NCBI RefSeq assembly: GCF_000718015.1
Contig: NZ_JODY01000002.1
Coordinates: 248,001 to 312,000 of the forward strand
DNA length: 64,000 nt
Direction of reading: 5' to 3'
Source of the DNA: Streptomyces catenulae
GTDB taxonomy: Bacteria; Actinomycetota; Actinomycetes; Streptomycetales; Streptomycetaceae
Part shown: piece by piece, positions 7,401 to 16,122 of the stretch
Layout of the letters: every line of letters starts with the position of its first letter
Position numbering within the stretch: the first letter of the stretch is position 1
Position numbers and translations under genes: made by a program
The notes under the pieces: generated by a model
Seen by the model: only the letters and a program-made list of their open reading frames with translations
The model's database searches: none
What the model was told of the DNA's origin: nothing

Positions 7401-8594
7401 ATGGACGACAGCGGTGGGCCGGGCGCGGTGCGTGAGGTCGAGGTGGCGGTGATCGGTGCAGGTCAGGCGGGGTTGTCGGCCGCCTTCCACCTGGGGCGGG
7501 CGGGGTATGTGCCCGACCGTGACACCGTGCTGCTCGACCAGGCGCCGCACCCGGGCGGCGCCTGGCAGTTCCGCTGGCCGACGCTGACGTACGCGAAGGT
7601 GCACGGGATGCACGCGTTGCCGGGCATGGAGCTGACCGGCGCCGATCCGGAGCGTCCGTCGGCGGAGGTGATCGGCGGCTACTTCGCCCGCTACGAGGAG
7701 CGCTTCGGGCTGCGTCCGCACCGGCCCGTCGAGGTGTCGGCGGTGCGGCCCGGTCCCGGCGCGCGACTGCTGGTGGAGACGTCGGAGGGGACGTATGCGG
7801 CGCGGGGGCTGATCAGTGCGACGGGTACCTGGGACCGTCCGTTCGTGCCGCGTCTGCCGGGCCAGGAGGTGTTCCGGGGGCGGCAGTTGCACAGTGCGCG
7901 GTATCCGGGGCCGGAGGCGTTCCGCGGGAAGCGGGTCGTGGTGATCGGTGGTGGGACGTCGGCGGTGCAGCAGTTGCTGGAGATCGCGCCGGTGGCGGCG
8001 GCCACGGTCTGGGTGACGCGGCGGCCACCGGTCTTCCGGGACGGCCCGTTCGGTGCGGCGGAGGGCCGGGCGGCGGTCGCGGCGGTGGAGCGCCGGGTCC
8101 GTGAGGGGCTGCCGCCGCGCAGTGTGGTGAGCGTGACGGGTCTGCCGATGACGGAGGCGGTGCGCCGGGCCCGTGCGGAGGGGGTGCTGCGGCGGTTGCC
8201 GATGTTCGAGCGGATCACCGAGGACGGTGTGGTCTGGGCGGACGGCAGCGCCGTCGCCGCCGACACGCTGCTGTACGCGACGGGGTTCCGCGCGTCGATC
8301 GGCCATCTCGCGCCGCTGCGGCTGCGGGAGCCGGGCGGCGGCATCCGTCTGGCGGGGACCCGGGCGGTGCGCGATCCGCGGGTGCATCTGGTGGGGTACG
8401 GCCCGTCGGCGAGCACCATCGGGGCGAACCGCGCGGGGCGGGCGGCCGTCCACGACCTGGGGCAACTGCTCGGCGGTGCGCCGCATCCGTCAGGTGCGGG
8501 CGGGGAGGACTCGCGCGGCGCCCGTACGGAGGACGGCGCCCGCCCGGGAAGGGAACACACGAACGCGGGATCGAGTGTTCGCCAGAAGGCGTGA
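7401..8594 (+). CDS. FAD-dependent oxidoreductase (flavin monooxygenase-like)
   Basis: A 397-residue two-dinucleotide-binding flavoprotein. The FAD-binding GxGxxG is VIGAGQAGLSAA near the N-terminus, followed by the PGGAWQFRW motif typical of the class-B flavin monooxygenase/CzcO-like group. The NAD(P)H site is VVVIGGGTSAVQQ in the middle, and an ATGF motif (LLYATGFRAS) closes the fold. The ATG at 7401 is preferred over the in-frame GTG at 7386, since both are followed by the same domain. It lies 90 bases after ssuD on the same strand and may be read with the sulfonate operon. A role in organosulfur oxidation is possible but unproven. Confidence 0.8.
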   Translation: MDDSGGPGAVREVEVAVIGAGQAGLSAAFHLGRAGYVPDRDTVLLDQAPHPGGAWQFRWPTLTYAKVHGMHALPGMELTGADPERPSAEVIGGYFARYEERFGLRPHRPVEVSAVRPGPGARLLVETSEGTYAARGLISATGTWDRPFVPRLPGQEVFRGRQLHSARYPGPEAFRGKRVVVIGGGTSAVQQLLEIAPVAAATVWVTRRPPVFRDGPFGAAEGRAAVAAVERRVREGLPPRSVVSVTGLPMTEAVRRARAEGVLRRLPMFERITEDGVVWADGSAVAADTLLYATGFRASIGHLAPLRLREPGGGIRLAGTRAVRDPRVHLVGYGPSASTIGANRAGRAAVHDLGQLLGGAPHPSGAGGEDSRGARTEDGARPGREHTNAGSSVRQKA

Positions 8595-8749
8595 TCGATC
8601 CCGAAAGTGGTTACCCGGACATCTCGCGCCGGGTCATGATTACGGGGCGCAAGTGAGGGGCTGCAGACCGTCACGGCGCCTCCGGTCGACATCCCTTGCT
8701 GGACCGGAGAGTTGGTCCCACATACATACGCACAAGGAGAAACACCGCG

Positions 8750-8809
8750 ATGAACATCCTCACCAACCTGCTCGCCGGCATCGTCCACTTCGTGGGTTGG
8801 CTCGTCTGA
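8750..8809 (+). CDS. 19-residue hydrophobic peptide (unknown function)
   Basis: The sequence encodes MNILTNLLAGIVHFVGWLV, preceded by a strong Shine-Dalgarno AAGGAG (8734-8739) ten bases before the ATG and followed within 14 bases by a perfect 15-bp terminator hairpin. The peptide is one amphipathic or membrane-spanning helix with no charged residue except one His. Upstream, TCCGGTC (8681-8687) and GACCGGA (8702-8708) form a 7-bp inverted repeat with a 14-base spacer, possibly an operator or leader hairpin. A self-contained unit of this kind is unlikely by chance. It could be a membrane-active peptide, a type I toxin-like peptide or a regulator of a membrane protein. It is too short for ordinary gene finders. 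Confidence 0.6.
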   Translation: MNILTNLLAGIVHFVGWLV

Positions 8810-8822
8810 CGAATCGCACCCC

Positions 8823-8859
8823 GGCGCCGCCCCTCCCCGTCCCAGGGAGGGGCGGCGCC
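8823..8859. terminator. Bidirectional intrinsic terminator
   Basis: A perfect 15-bp GC-rich stem (8823-8837 with 8845-8859) and a 7-base loop lie between the 19-residue peptide gene and the convergent MHS transporter, so it can serve both. There is no U-tract, as is usual in Streptomyces. Confidence 0.8.
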
Positions 8860-8895
8860 TCCGTGTGTGCGGGCGACCGCGGTGCCCGGCGCCCC

Positions 8896-10239
8896 CTACG
8901 CCTGCGGGGCAGCCTGCTCCGGCGCCGGAGCGTCCGTACCGTCCAGCGGGCGCCGCGCCGTCTCCGGCAGCGTCAGATAGACGACGAAGGAGACCAGGCA
9001 GAGCGCGGCGACGTACCAGGGGAAGAGACCGCCGTGCCCGGAGGAGGCGAACCAGGTGCCGACGTACGGGGCGGTCCCGCCGAAGAGGGCGACGGTCAGG
9101 GAGTACGGGAAGCCGATCCCGGCGGCACGCACCCGGGCGGGGAAGACCTCGGCGTTCACGGCGGCGGCGACCGCGGTGTAGCCGGTCAGCAGGACCATTC
9201 CGGCGCACTGCACCAGCAGCAGCGACCAGAAGGCGTCGGTGACCAGCCCGAGCAGCGGCACCACCAGCACCGCGAAGCCGAGGGAGAAGCCCAGCAGCAG
9301 CGGTTTGCGGCCGATGCGGTCGGAGAGTATGCCGCCGAGCGGTTGCAGCAGCATGAAGAAGGCCAGCGAGAGGGTGCCGACCGTCAGCGCGTCGCCCTTG
9401 TCGAAACCGGCGTTGACCTGCGCGTAGGTCGGCAGGTACGTGGTCCAGGTGTAGTACGCGAGGGTGCCGCCCGCGGTGATGCCGCCGATGAGCAGAGAGG
9501 CGCGCGGGTGGTGGCGGAGCGCCTCGAAGAGACCGGGGCGTTCGGCGGCGCTCTGCGGCGCCCGGTGGGTCTCCTGGGCGCCGCGCCGGATCCACAGCCC
9601 GAGCAGGCTCAGCAGGGCGCCGCCGAGGAACGCCACGCGCCAGCCCCAACTGCCCATCTGGGCGTCGCTGAGCAGAGCGGCGAGGAGGGCGGCGACGCCG
9701 GAGGCGAGGAGCTGCCCGAAGGTCGTGGAGACGTACAGGAAGCTGGAGAAGAGGCCACGCCTGCCGGGGCTCGCCGATTCGACGAGGAAGGTGGAGGACG
9801 CGGCGAACTCCCCGCCCACGGAGAGGCCCTGCACCAGGCGGGCGACGACGAGGACGACGGGGGCGAGGACGCCGGTGGCCGCGTAGGTGGGGGTGAGCGC
9901 GACCAGCAGGCTGCCGCCGCCCATCAGCAGGATGGTGAGGGTGAGGGCGGCGCGGCGACCGCGGCGGTCGGCGACGGCGCCCATCAGCAGGCCGCCCACC
10001 GGGCGCATGAAGAAGCCCACGGCGAAGACCGCGAAGGTCGACAGCAGGGGGACGAGGGAGTTCCCGGCGTCCTTCGGGAAGACCTGGTCGGCGAAGTAGA
10101 CCGCAAGGAAGGAGTAGGCGTACCAGTCGTACCACTCGACGGCGTTGCCCACGGAGGCGGCGGCGAGTTGGCGTAGGGGGGACGCCGTGCGGCCGGGCGC
10201 GCCCTTCGTCAGGGGTTCGGTGTGTTCCGCGCTCGACAT
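8896..10239 (-). CDS. MHS family MFS transporter
   Basis: A 447-residue 12-helix transporter of the metabolite:H+ symporter branch of the major facilitator superfamily (KgtP/ProP/ShiA type). Diagnostic motifs are VGNAVEWYDWYAYSFLAVYF in helix 1, RPVGGLLMGAVADRRGRR in the helix 2-3 loop, RLVQGLSVGGEFAAS in helix 4, and the second-half copy LSDRIGRKP. It would import a small organic acid, osmolyte or similar compound with protons. The substrate cannot be told from sequence. The start at 10239 follows GGAGG closely, by three bases. Longer in-frame readings to 10389 have no ribosome site and a low-complexity Arg/His-rich sequence. The gene converges with the small peptide gene and stands alone. 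Confidence 0.9.
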   Translation of the reverse strand: MSSAEHTEPLTKGAPGRTASPLRQLAAASVGNAVEWYDWYAYSFLAVYFADQVFPKDAGNSLVPLLSTFAVFAVGFFMRPVGGLLMGAVADRRGRRAALTLTILLMGGGSLLVALTPTYAATGVLAPVVLVVARLVQGLSVGGEFAASSTFLVESASPGRRGLFSSFLYVSTTFGQLLASGVAALLAALLSDAQMGSWGWRVAFLGGALLSLLGLWIRRGAQETHRAPQSAAERPGLFEALRHHPRASLLIGGITAGGTLAYYTWTTYLPTYAQVNAGFDKGDALTVGTLSLAFFMLLQPLGGILSDRIGRKPLLLGFSLGFAVLVVPLLGLVTDAFWSLLLVQCAGMVLLTGYTAVAAAVNAEVFPARVRAAGIGFPYSLTVALFGGTAPYVGTWFASSGHGGLFPWYVAALCLVSFVVYLTLPETARRPLDGTDAPAPEQAAPQA

Positions 10240-10591
10240 GATCCTCCGCTCGGTCCTGCGTATGTCCTGTGGCGTCGCCGTCCCGCTCGTCTTCCGCCGG
10301 TGCTTCCGGTGGGGCCGGTCCGCCCCGTGATCATGTACCGGCCGGACGGCTGTCCGCCAGGGTCTGCGGAGGACGAAAGGAAACGGCAATGAACTCCTGC
10401 GGCGGCGGGCGGTCCACGCTCGTCGTCGTGTCGTTCATCGAAGGAAACACCGGTCGGGGCGGGAGAGTTGCGGCGGGGTGCGCGCCCCGGGGAGAGCGGC
10501 AGGGCGCGTACGGGGGCGGCGTCGGGCGACGGTGCGGGGAAGGGGTGCGGCGGCCGCCCCGACCGTTGAACCGGCCGCCGCGCGCCTGACC
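10240..10591. other. Intergenic region, no firm gene
   Basis: It should contain the promoter of the MHS transporter and the terminator of the ABC exporter. A plus-strand frame of 66 residues beginning at ATG 10389 has AAAGGAAA seven bases upstream, but the protein is Gly/Arg-rich low-complexity sequence ending inside the terminator region, so I do not call it a gene. Confidence 0.5.
10547..10581 (-). terminator. Terminator of the ABC exporter gene
   Basis: GCGGCGGCCG (10547-10556) pairs perfectly with CGGCCGCCGC (10572-10581) across a 15-base loop, just downstream of the minus-strand ABC exporter stop at 10592. Confidence 0.65.
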
Positions 10592-12466
10592 CTACCCGCG
10601 AGTCACTTGTTGCGGCACCGGTAGATCGCCGCTGGTGGTGAGGGATGGGTCACCCGGATCGGCGTCGGGTGCGCGGTGGGCGTCGCGGCGGAGCAGGGCG
10701 GCGTAGCGGCCGTCGGCGGCGAGGAGTTCGGCGTGGGTGCCGCGTTCGGCGATCCGGCCGCGGTCGAGGACGACGATCTGGTCGGCGTCGCGGACGGTGG
10801 AGAGCCGGTGGGCGATGGTGACGGTGGTGCGGCCCGCGCTGAGTGCGTCGATGGCCTGCTGGACGGCGTGTTCGGTGCGGGTGTCGAGTGCGCTGGTCGC
10901 CTCGTCGAGGACGAGGACCGGCGGATCGCGCAGGATGGTGCGGGCCAGCGCCAGGCGCTGTTTCTCGCCGCCGGAGAAGCGGTAGCCGCGCTCGCCGACG
11001 AGGGTGTCGTAGCCGTCGGGGAGGGTGGCGATGTGGTCGTGTATCTGGGCGGCGCGGGCGGCGCGTTCGATCTCCTCGTCGCTCGCGTCGGGCTTGGCGA
11101 ACCGCAGGTTCTCGGCGACCGAGGCGTGGAAGAGGTAGGTCTCCTGGGAGACGACGCCGATCGCGCGGGCGAGGGTGTCGAAGCCGAGGTCGCGGACGTC
11201 GGTGCCGTCGAGGGTGACCCGGCCGTCGCTCACGTCGTACAGCCGGGGGACGAGGTAGCTCAGGGTGCTCTTGCCGCTGCCGGTGGCGCCGACGACGGCG
11301 AGGCTGCTGCCCGCCGGGACGGTGAGGTCGATGTCGCTCAGGGTGGGCGCGGCGGCGGTGTCGTAGGCGAAGGAGACGTTCTCGAAGCGGAGGTCGCCGC
11401 GGAGTGCGGCGAGGTGGACGGGGCGCTCCGGTTCGGCCAGCGGGACCGGCAGGTCGAGGTATTCGAAGATCCGCTGGAAGAGCGCGAGGGAGGTCTGCAT
11501 CTGCACGCCGGTGGAGAGCAGCGAGACGGTGGGGCGCAGCAGACCCTGTTGGAGGGTGACGAAGGCGACGAGGGTGCCGAGCGAGAAGACGGGGCCGCCC
11601 AGTTGGAGGACGATTCCGGCGGCCCAGTAGATGAGCGCGGGCATGGCGGCCATGACGATGCCGATGGTGGCCATCCGCCAGCGTCCGGCCATGCTGGAGC
11701 GGACCTCCAGGTCGACCAGGCGCTCGGACTCGTCGGCGAAGTCGCGGGTGAGGGAGTCGGCGCGGCCCATGGTGCGGCCCAGCAGGATGCCGCTGACCGA
11801 GAGGGATTCGGTGACCATGGCGGACATCGCGGCCAGCTGCTTCTGGCGCTGCGAGGTGATCCGTTTGCGTTCGTTGCCGACCCGGCGGCTGACCGCGACG
11901 GAGAGCGGGAGGAGCAGCAGGGAGACGCAGGTCAGCCGCCAGTCGAGGGCGAGCATCGCGACGACGGTGGCGACCACCGAGGTGAGGTTGGAGACCAGCG
12001 AGGTGGCGGTGGAGGTGACCGTGGCCTGCATCCCGCCGATGTCGTTGGCGATCCGGGACTGCACCTCGCCGGTGCGGGTGCGGGTGAAGAACGCCAGCGG
12101 CATCTGCTGGAGCTTCGCGTAGACCGAGGTGCGCAGGTCGTGCATGACGCGCTGGCCGACGGTGGTGGACAGCAGGGTCTGCAGGACGCCGAAGACGCTG
12201 GTGGTCACGGCGGCGAGGATCATGCCGAGGGCGAGCAGGGTGAGCAGGCCGGTGCGGCGCCCGGGGATCGCCACGTCGAGGATCTCGCGCAGCAGGAACG
12301 GTCCGGCGACCGAGACCAGCGAGGAGGCGGCGACCAGCAGGCCGACGGTGGCCAGCCGGGTGCGGTAGGGGCGGAAGAGGGCGAGGATCCGCCGGAGCTG
12401 GACCGGCTGGTCCGGGGCGTCCGGGTCCTTGGGCGGCGGGGTCCACTCGGGTTCGTCGCGGCGCAT
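10592..12466 (-). CDS. ABC exporter, fused permease and ATP-binding protein
   Basis: A 624-residue half-transporter: about six membrane helices in residues 40-330 (ABC_membrane), then an ATPase domain with Walker A GATGSGKST, Q-loop GVVSQETYLFHASVAENL, signature FSGGEKQRLALAR, Walker B VLVLDEATSALD and switch histidine IAHRLSTV. All catalytic motifs are intact, so a homodimer would be active. Likely role: efflux of drugs, lipids or peptides. It is divergent from a MarR-family gene, with a 15-bp palindrome overlapping its putative -35 box, so it is probably MarR-repressed. A ribosome site AAGGAG lies just before the ATG at 12466. Confidence 0.92.
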   Translation of the reverse strand: MRRDEPEWTPPPKDPDAPDQPVQLRRILALFRPYRTRLATVGLLVAASSLVSVAGPFLLREILDVAIPGRRTGLLTLLALGMILAAVTTSVFGVLQTLLSTTVGQRVMHDLRTSVYAKLQQMPLAFFTRTRTGEVQSRIANDIGGMQATVTSTATSLVSNLTSVVATVVAMLALDWRLTCVSLLLLPLSVAVSRRVGNERKRITSQRQKQLAAMSAMVTESLSVSGILLGRTMGRADSLTRDFADESERLVDLEVRSSMAGRWRMATIGIVMAAMPALIYWAAGIVLQLGGPVFSLGTLVAFVTLQQGLLRPTVSLLSTGVQMQTSLALFQRIFEYLDLPVPLAEPERPVHLAALRGDLRFENVSFAYDTAAAPTLSDIDLTVPAGSSLAVVGATGSGKSTLSYLVPRLYDVSDGRVTLDGTDVRDLGFDTLARAIGVVSQETYLFHASVAENLRFAKPDASDEEIERAARAAQIHDHIATLPDGYDTLVGERGYRFSGGEKQRLALARTILRDPPVLVLDEATSALDTRTEHAVQQAIDALSAGRTTVTIAHRLSTVRDADQIVVLDRGRIAERGTHAELLAADGRYAALLRRDAHRAPDADPGDPSLTTSGDLPVPQQVTRG

Positions 12467-12512
12467 GGGCTCCTTCGAGGGTGTGGGTGCACATTCCGTG
12501 GATTTTTTCCGG

Positions 12513-12548
12513 AGCCTAGCCGATTGTTACCTAAGCTCATAATGAACT
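12513..12548. promoter_or_regulatory. Divergent promoter region with candidate MarR operator
   Basis: AGCTCAT-A-ATGAACT (12534-12548) is a 15-bp palindrome with one mismatched pair, the size and symmetry of a MarR site. On the minus strand TTATGA (12537-12542), 18 bases and TAGGCT (12513-12518) form a plausible promoter for the ABC exporter. The palindrome covers its -35 box. The operator also lies 22 bases before the MarR ATG, consistent with autoregulation. Confidence 0.5.
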
Positions 12549-12569
12549 CTGTCCTGATAGCCTCCGACC

Positions 12570-13076
12570 ATGCCCTCTTCCGACCCGATGCCCACGCCGG
12601 ACCCGGCCCGGGCGACCGATCCGGTGGCCGCGCCCGCACCCGGCGGCGCGAACGTCGCCGAGCAGCTGGTCCGGCTCACCCGCCGGATGCAGCGCGCCCA
12701 GAAGCACCGCATGGCGCAGCTCGACCTCGCCTTCACCCCCGCCCAGTCGCGGCTGCTGCGGATGGTGGCCCATTACGGCGACACCCCGCCCCGGATGGCC
12801 GACCTCGCCGCGCGCCTGGAGGTGGTGCCCCGCGCGGTGACCACACTGGTCGACGCCCTGGAGGAACAGGACGCGGTGCGCCGGGTCCCCGATCCCGCCA
12901 ACCGCCGGGTGGTCCGGGTCGAGCTGACCGGCACCGGCCGCGCCACGCTCGACGCGCTGCGCAGCGCGCGCCGCAGCGCCGCGGAGGACATCCTGGCCCC
13001 GTTGAGCACCGAGCAGCGCGACACGCTCGGCGGGCTGCTGGCCACCCTGGTCGACCGGGAGGGCCCGCACCGCTGA
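12570..13076 (+). CDS. MarR family transcriptional regulator
   Basis: A 168-residue MarR protein with a 30-residue Pro/Ala-rich N-terminal extension. The winged helix-turn-helix is seen in PRMADLAARLEVVPRAVTTL (recognition helix) followed by the wing DALEEQDAVRRVPDPANRRV, with the conserved Asp-Arg of the wing. The C-terminal helix serves dimerisation. The ligand is unknown. It is divergent from an ABC exporter with a candidate palindromic operator between them, the usual arrangement for a drug-responsive MarR switch. The ATG has no strong ribosome site, and an internal ATG at residue 7 is possible. Confidence 0.88.
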   Translation: MPSSDPMPTPDPARATDPVAAPAPGGANVAEQLVRLTRRMQRAQKHRMAQLDLAFTPAQSRLLRMVAHYGDTPPRMADLAARLEVVPRAVTTLVDALEEQDAVRRVPDPANRRVVRVELTGTGRATLDALRSARRSAAEDILAPLSTEQRDTLGGLLATLVDREGPHR

Positions 13077-13128
13077 CGGGCCCGCCGTCCGCCCGGCGGG
13101 CCGGGCACGAGCCGACCGGAGGAGTCCC

Positions 13129-16077
13129 ATGCCCCTGCTGGAGCCGAAACCGGAGGCCCTGCGGCCCGCCCCGACCGGCGGCGCCGCCCCGGACCGGGTC
13201 CCTCCGGAGCGGGCGGGCGGCACCCCGGAGCCGCTCCGCGGCGACCTGATCGCGCTCCTCGGCGCGGACAAGGTGCTGCACACCGTCTCCGACCTCGTCC
13301 GCTACGCCTCCGACGCCAGCCCCTACCGCTTCGTCCCGCAGGTCGTCGTGCTCGCCGAGGACGTCGACGACATCTCCGCCGTCTTCTCCTACGCGCACGG
13401 CAAGGGCCGCCATGTCGTACTGCGGGCGGCCGGGACGTCCCTGAACGGGCAGGCGCAGGGCGAGGACATCCTCGTCGACGTACGGCGGCACTGGCGGGGC
13501 GTGGAGGTGCTGGACGGCGGCGCCCGCGCGCGGATCCGGCCCGGGACGACGGTGGCGCGGGCCAACGCGGCGCTCGCCCGCCACGGCCGGGTGCTCGGCC
13601 CCGACCCGGCCAGCGCCGTCGCCTGCACCCTCGGCGGAGTGGTCGCCAACAACGCGTCCGGGATGACCGCCGGGACCACCCGCAACTCCTACCGGACGCT
13701 GGCGTCGGTGACCCTCGTGCTGCCGTCCGGCACGCTCGTCGACACCGGTGAGCCGGACGCCGACGACCGGCTGGCGCACGCCGAGCCGGAGCTGTGCGCC
13801 CAGCTGCTGCGGATCAGGTCGACGATCGAGGCGGACGCGGAGCTGGTGGCCCGCATCCGCGCCAAGTACACGCTGAAGAACACCAACGGCTACCGCCTCG
13901 ACGCGTTCCTGGACGGCACCACGCCCACCGAGATCCTGCGGGGTCTGGCGGTCGGTTCGGAGGGCACGCTCGCCTTCGTCGCCGAGACCGTCTTCGACAC
14001 GCTGCCGCTGGAGCGGTTCCCGGTGACCGCGCTGCTGTTCTTCCCCACCCTGCGCGCCGCGGCCGCCGCCGTGCCCGGTTTCAACGGTGCGGGGGCGCGG
14101 GCGGTGGAGCTGATGGACGGCAACACGCTGCGGGCGTCGGTGCGCGTGGCCGGGGTGCCGGCCGACTGGGCGCAGCTACCGAAGGAGACCACCGCGCTGC
14201 TGGTGGAGTTCCGGGAGTCCGACGAGGAGGCAGCCGCCGCACGGCTGGCCGCCGCCGAGGGGCTGCTGGCCGGGCTGGAGCTGGTCGCGCCGGTCGCCTC
14301 CGTCACCAACGCCTTCACCCGTGACCCGGCGGTGATCGGCGGCTACTGGAAGGCCCGTAAGGCGTTCGTGACGGCGGTCGGCGGCTCCCGGCCGTCCGGC
14401 ACCACGCTGATCACCGAGGACTTCGCGGTGCCGCCGGACCGGCTCGCCGACGCCTGTACGGCGCTGCTGGAGCTCCAGGACCGGCACGGCTTCGACGCGG
14501 CGGTCGCCGGGCACGCCGCCCACGGCAACCTCCACTTCCTGCTCGCCTTCGACGCCGCCCGCCCCGACGACGTGGCCCGCTACGCCGCGTTCATGGACGC
14601 GTTCTGCACACTGGTCACCGACCGGTTCGACGGCGCCCTCAAGGCGGAGCACGCCACCGGGCGGAACATCGCGCCGTTCCTGGAGCGCGAATGGGGGCCG
14701 CGCGCCACGGAGTTGATGTGGCGGATCAAGCGCACCCTCGACCCGCACGGCATCCTCGCCCCGCGCATCCTCCTCGACCGCGACCCCAAGGCCCATCTGC
14801 GCGGCCTCAAGACCATCCCCACCGTCGAGGCGGTCGCCGACCCGTGCATCGAGTGCGGCTTCTGCGAACCGACCTGCCCCAGCGAGGACCTGACGACCAC
14901 GCCCCGGCAACGCATCGTGCTCCGCCGCGAGATGCTGCGGCAGCCGCCCGCCTCTCGGGTCACCGACGCACTGCTCGACGCGTACGGCTACGACGCCGTC
15001 GACACCTGTGCGGGCGATTCGACCTGCAAGCTGGCCTGTCCGGTGGGGATCGACACCGGTGCGCTGATGAAGGACTTCCGCCACCGGCGGCACTCCCCGC
15101 GCGAGGAGCGGGCGGCGGCGCTGGCGGCCCGGCACTTCGGCCGCGTCGAGCGCGCCGCGCGGCTGGCCGTGGCCGCCGCCGGGCGCCTCGACGACCGGCT
15201 GCTGGAGCGGGTCACCGACGCCGCCCGCCGGGCCGTCCGCCCCGACCTCGTCCCGCGCTGGCTGCCGCAGCTCCCCGGCGCCGCGGCCCGGGAGCTGCCC
15301 GCCACCGAGCAGACGGCGGCCACCGCGGTCTACTACCCGGCGTGCGTCAACCGCATCTTCGGCGGTCCGGCGGGCGACCCGGGCCCGTCGCTGCCGGAGA
15401 CCGTGGTGGAGCTGGCGCGGCGGGCCGGTACGCCGGTGTGGATCCCGCCGGACGTCACCGGTACGTGCTGCGCCACGATCTGGCACTCCAAGGGCTACGA
15501 CCGGGGCAATGTGGTGATGGCCAACCGCATCGTCGAGGCGGCCTGGGGCTGGACCGCGGGCGGACGGCTGCCGCTGGTCGTCGACGCCTCGTCGTGCACG
15601 CTGGGCATCGCCCGGGAGGTGGTGCCGTATCTGACGCCCGCCCACCGCGCCCTGCACGCGGAGCTGACCGTCGTCGACTCGGTGGTGTGGGCCGCCCGGG
15701 AGCTGCTGCCGCGGCTGGAGGTCCGCCGCCATACCGGCTCCGCGGTGCTCCATCCCACCTGCTCCATGCAGCACCTCGGTGACGAGGCGGAGCTGCGGCA
15801 GGTGGCCGAGGCGTGTGCGGCGGAGGTGGTGGTGCCGGACGACGCGGGGTGCTGCGCGTTCGCCGGGGACCGCGGGATGCTGCACCGGGAGCTGACGGAG
15901 TCGGCGACCGCCCTGGAAGCCGCCGAGGTCGCCGCCCGGGAGTTCGACGCGTATCTGTCGGCGAACCGGATGTGCGAGGTCGGCATGGACCATGCGCTCG
16001 GCACGCCGCGCTACCGCTCGGTGCTGACCGAGCTGGAGCGGGCGACGCGGCCGGAGGACGGTCCGGACGGTGACTGA
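13129..16077 (+). CDS. FAD-binding and Fe-S oxidoreductase (D-lactate/glycolate dehydrogenase type)
   Basis: A 982-residue fusion of a GlcD/Dld-like flavin subunit and a GlcF-like iron-sulfur subunit. The N-terminal half has the VAO/FAD_binding_4 fold (VLRAAGTSLNGQAQ, GGVVANNASGMTAGT, AVGSEGTLAFVAE) and the FAD-oxidase C-terminal domain (GHAAHGNLHFLLAF, KAEHATGRNIAPFLE). Then come two 4Fe-4S motifs, CIECGFCEPTCP and CAGDSTCKLACP, and two cysteine-rich CCG domains (TCCATIWHSKG and CCAFAGDRG). It oxidises a 2-hydroxy acid such as D-lactate or glycolate and passes electrons to the membrane quinone pool. The exact substrate is not settled. The ATG at 13129 follows GGAGG. The gene begins 52 bases after marR on the same strand. 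Confidence 0.9.
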   Translation: MPLLEPKPEALRPAPTGGAAPDRVPPERAGGTPEPLRGDLIALLGADKVLHTVSDLVRYASDASPYRFVPQVVVLAEDVDDISAVFSYAHGKGRHVVLRAAGTSLNGQAQGEDILVDVRRHWRGVEVLDGGARARIRPGTTVARANAALARHGRVLGPDPASAVACTLGGVVANNASGMTAGTTRNSYRTLASVTLVLPSGTLVDTGEPDADDRLAHAEPELCAQLLRIRSTIEADAELVARIRAKYTLKNTNGYRLDAFLDGTTPTEILRGLAVGSEGTLAFVAETVFDTLPLERFPVTALLFFPTLRAAAAAVPGFNGAGARAVELMDGNTLRASVRVAGVPADWAQLPKETTALLVEFRESDEEAAAARLAAAEGLLAGLELVAPVASVTNAFTRDPAVIGGYWKARKAFVTAVGGSRPSGTTLITEDFAVPPDRLADACTALLELQDRHGFDAAVAGHAAHGNLHFLLAFDAARPDDVARYAAFMDAFCTLVTDRFDGALKAEHATGRNIAPFLEREWGPRATELMWRIKRTLDPHGILAPRILLDRDPKAHLRGLKTIPTVEAVADPCIECGFCEPTCPSEDLTTTPRQRIVLRREMLRQPPASRVTDALLDAYGYDAVDTCAGDSTCKLACPVGIDTGALMKDFRHRRHSPREERAAALAARHFGRVERAARLAVAAAGRLDDRLLERVTDAARRAVRPDLVPRWLPQLPGAAARELPATEQTAATAVYYPACVNRIFGGPAGDPGPSLPETVVELARRAGTPVWIPPDVTGTCCATIWHSKGYDRGNVVMANRIVEAAWGWTAGGRLPLVVDASSCTLGIAREVVPYLTPAHRALHAELTVVDSVVWAARELLPRLEVRRHTGSAVLHPTCSMQHLGDEAELRQVAEACAAEVVVPDDAGCCAFAGDRGMLHRELTESATALEAAEVAAREFDAYLSANRMCEVGMDHALGTPRYRSVLTELERATRPEDGPDGD

Positions 16078-16122
16078 GGCGGGGCGCGTGCCCTGTGGGG
16101 GCGGGCGCGCACCCCGCGCACG

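Noticed and set aside
10389-10589. Plus-strand 66-residue frame with AAAGGAAA upstream
   Set aside because: Gly/Arg low-complexity product ending in the terminator of the ABC gene; more likely chance.
16078-16122. Hairpin between the Fe-S oxidoreductase and amylase genes
   Set aside because: The inverted match is imperfect and out of register, so I do not call a terminator.
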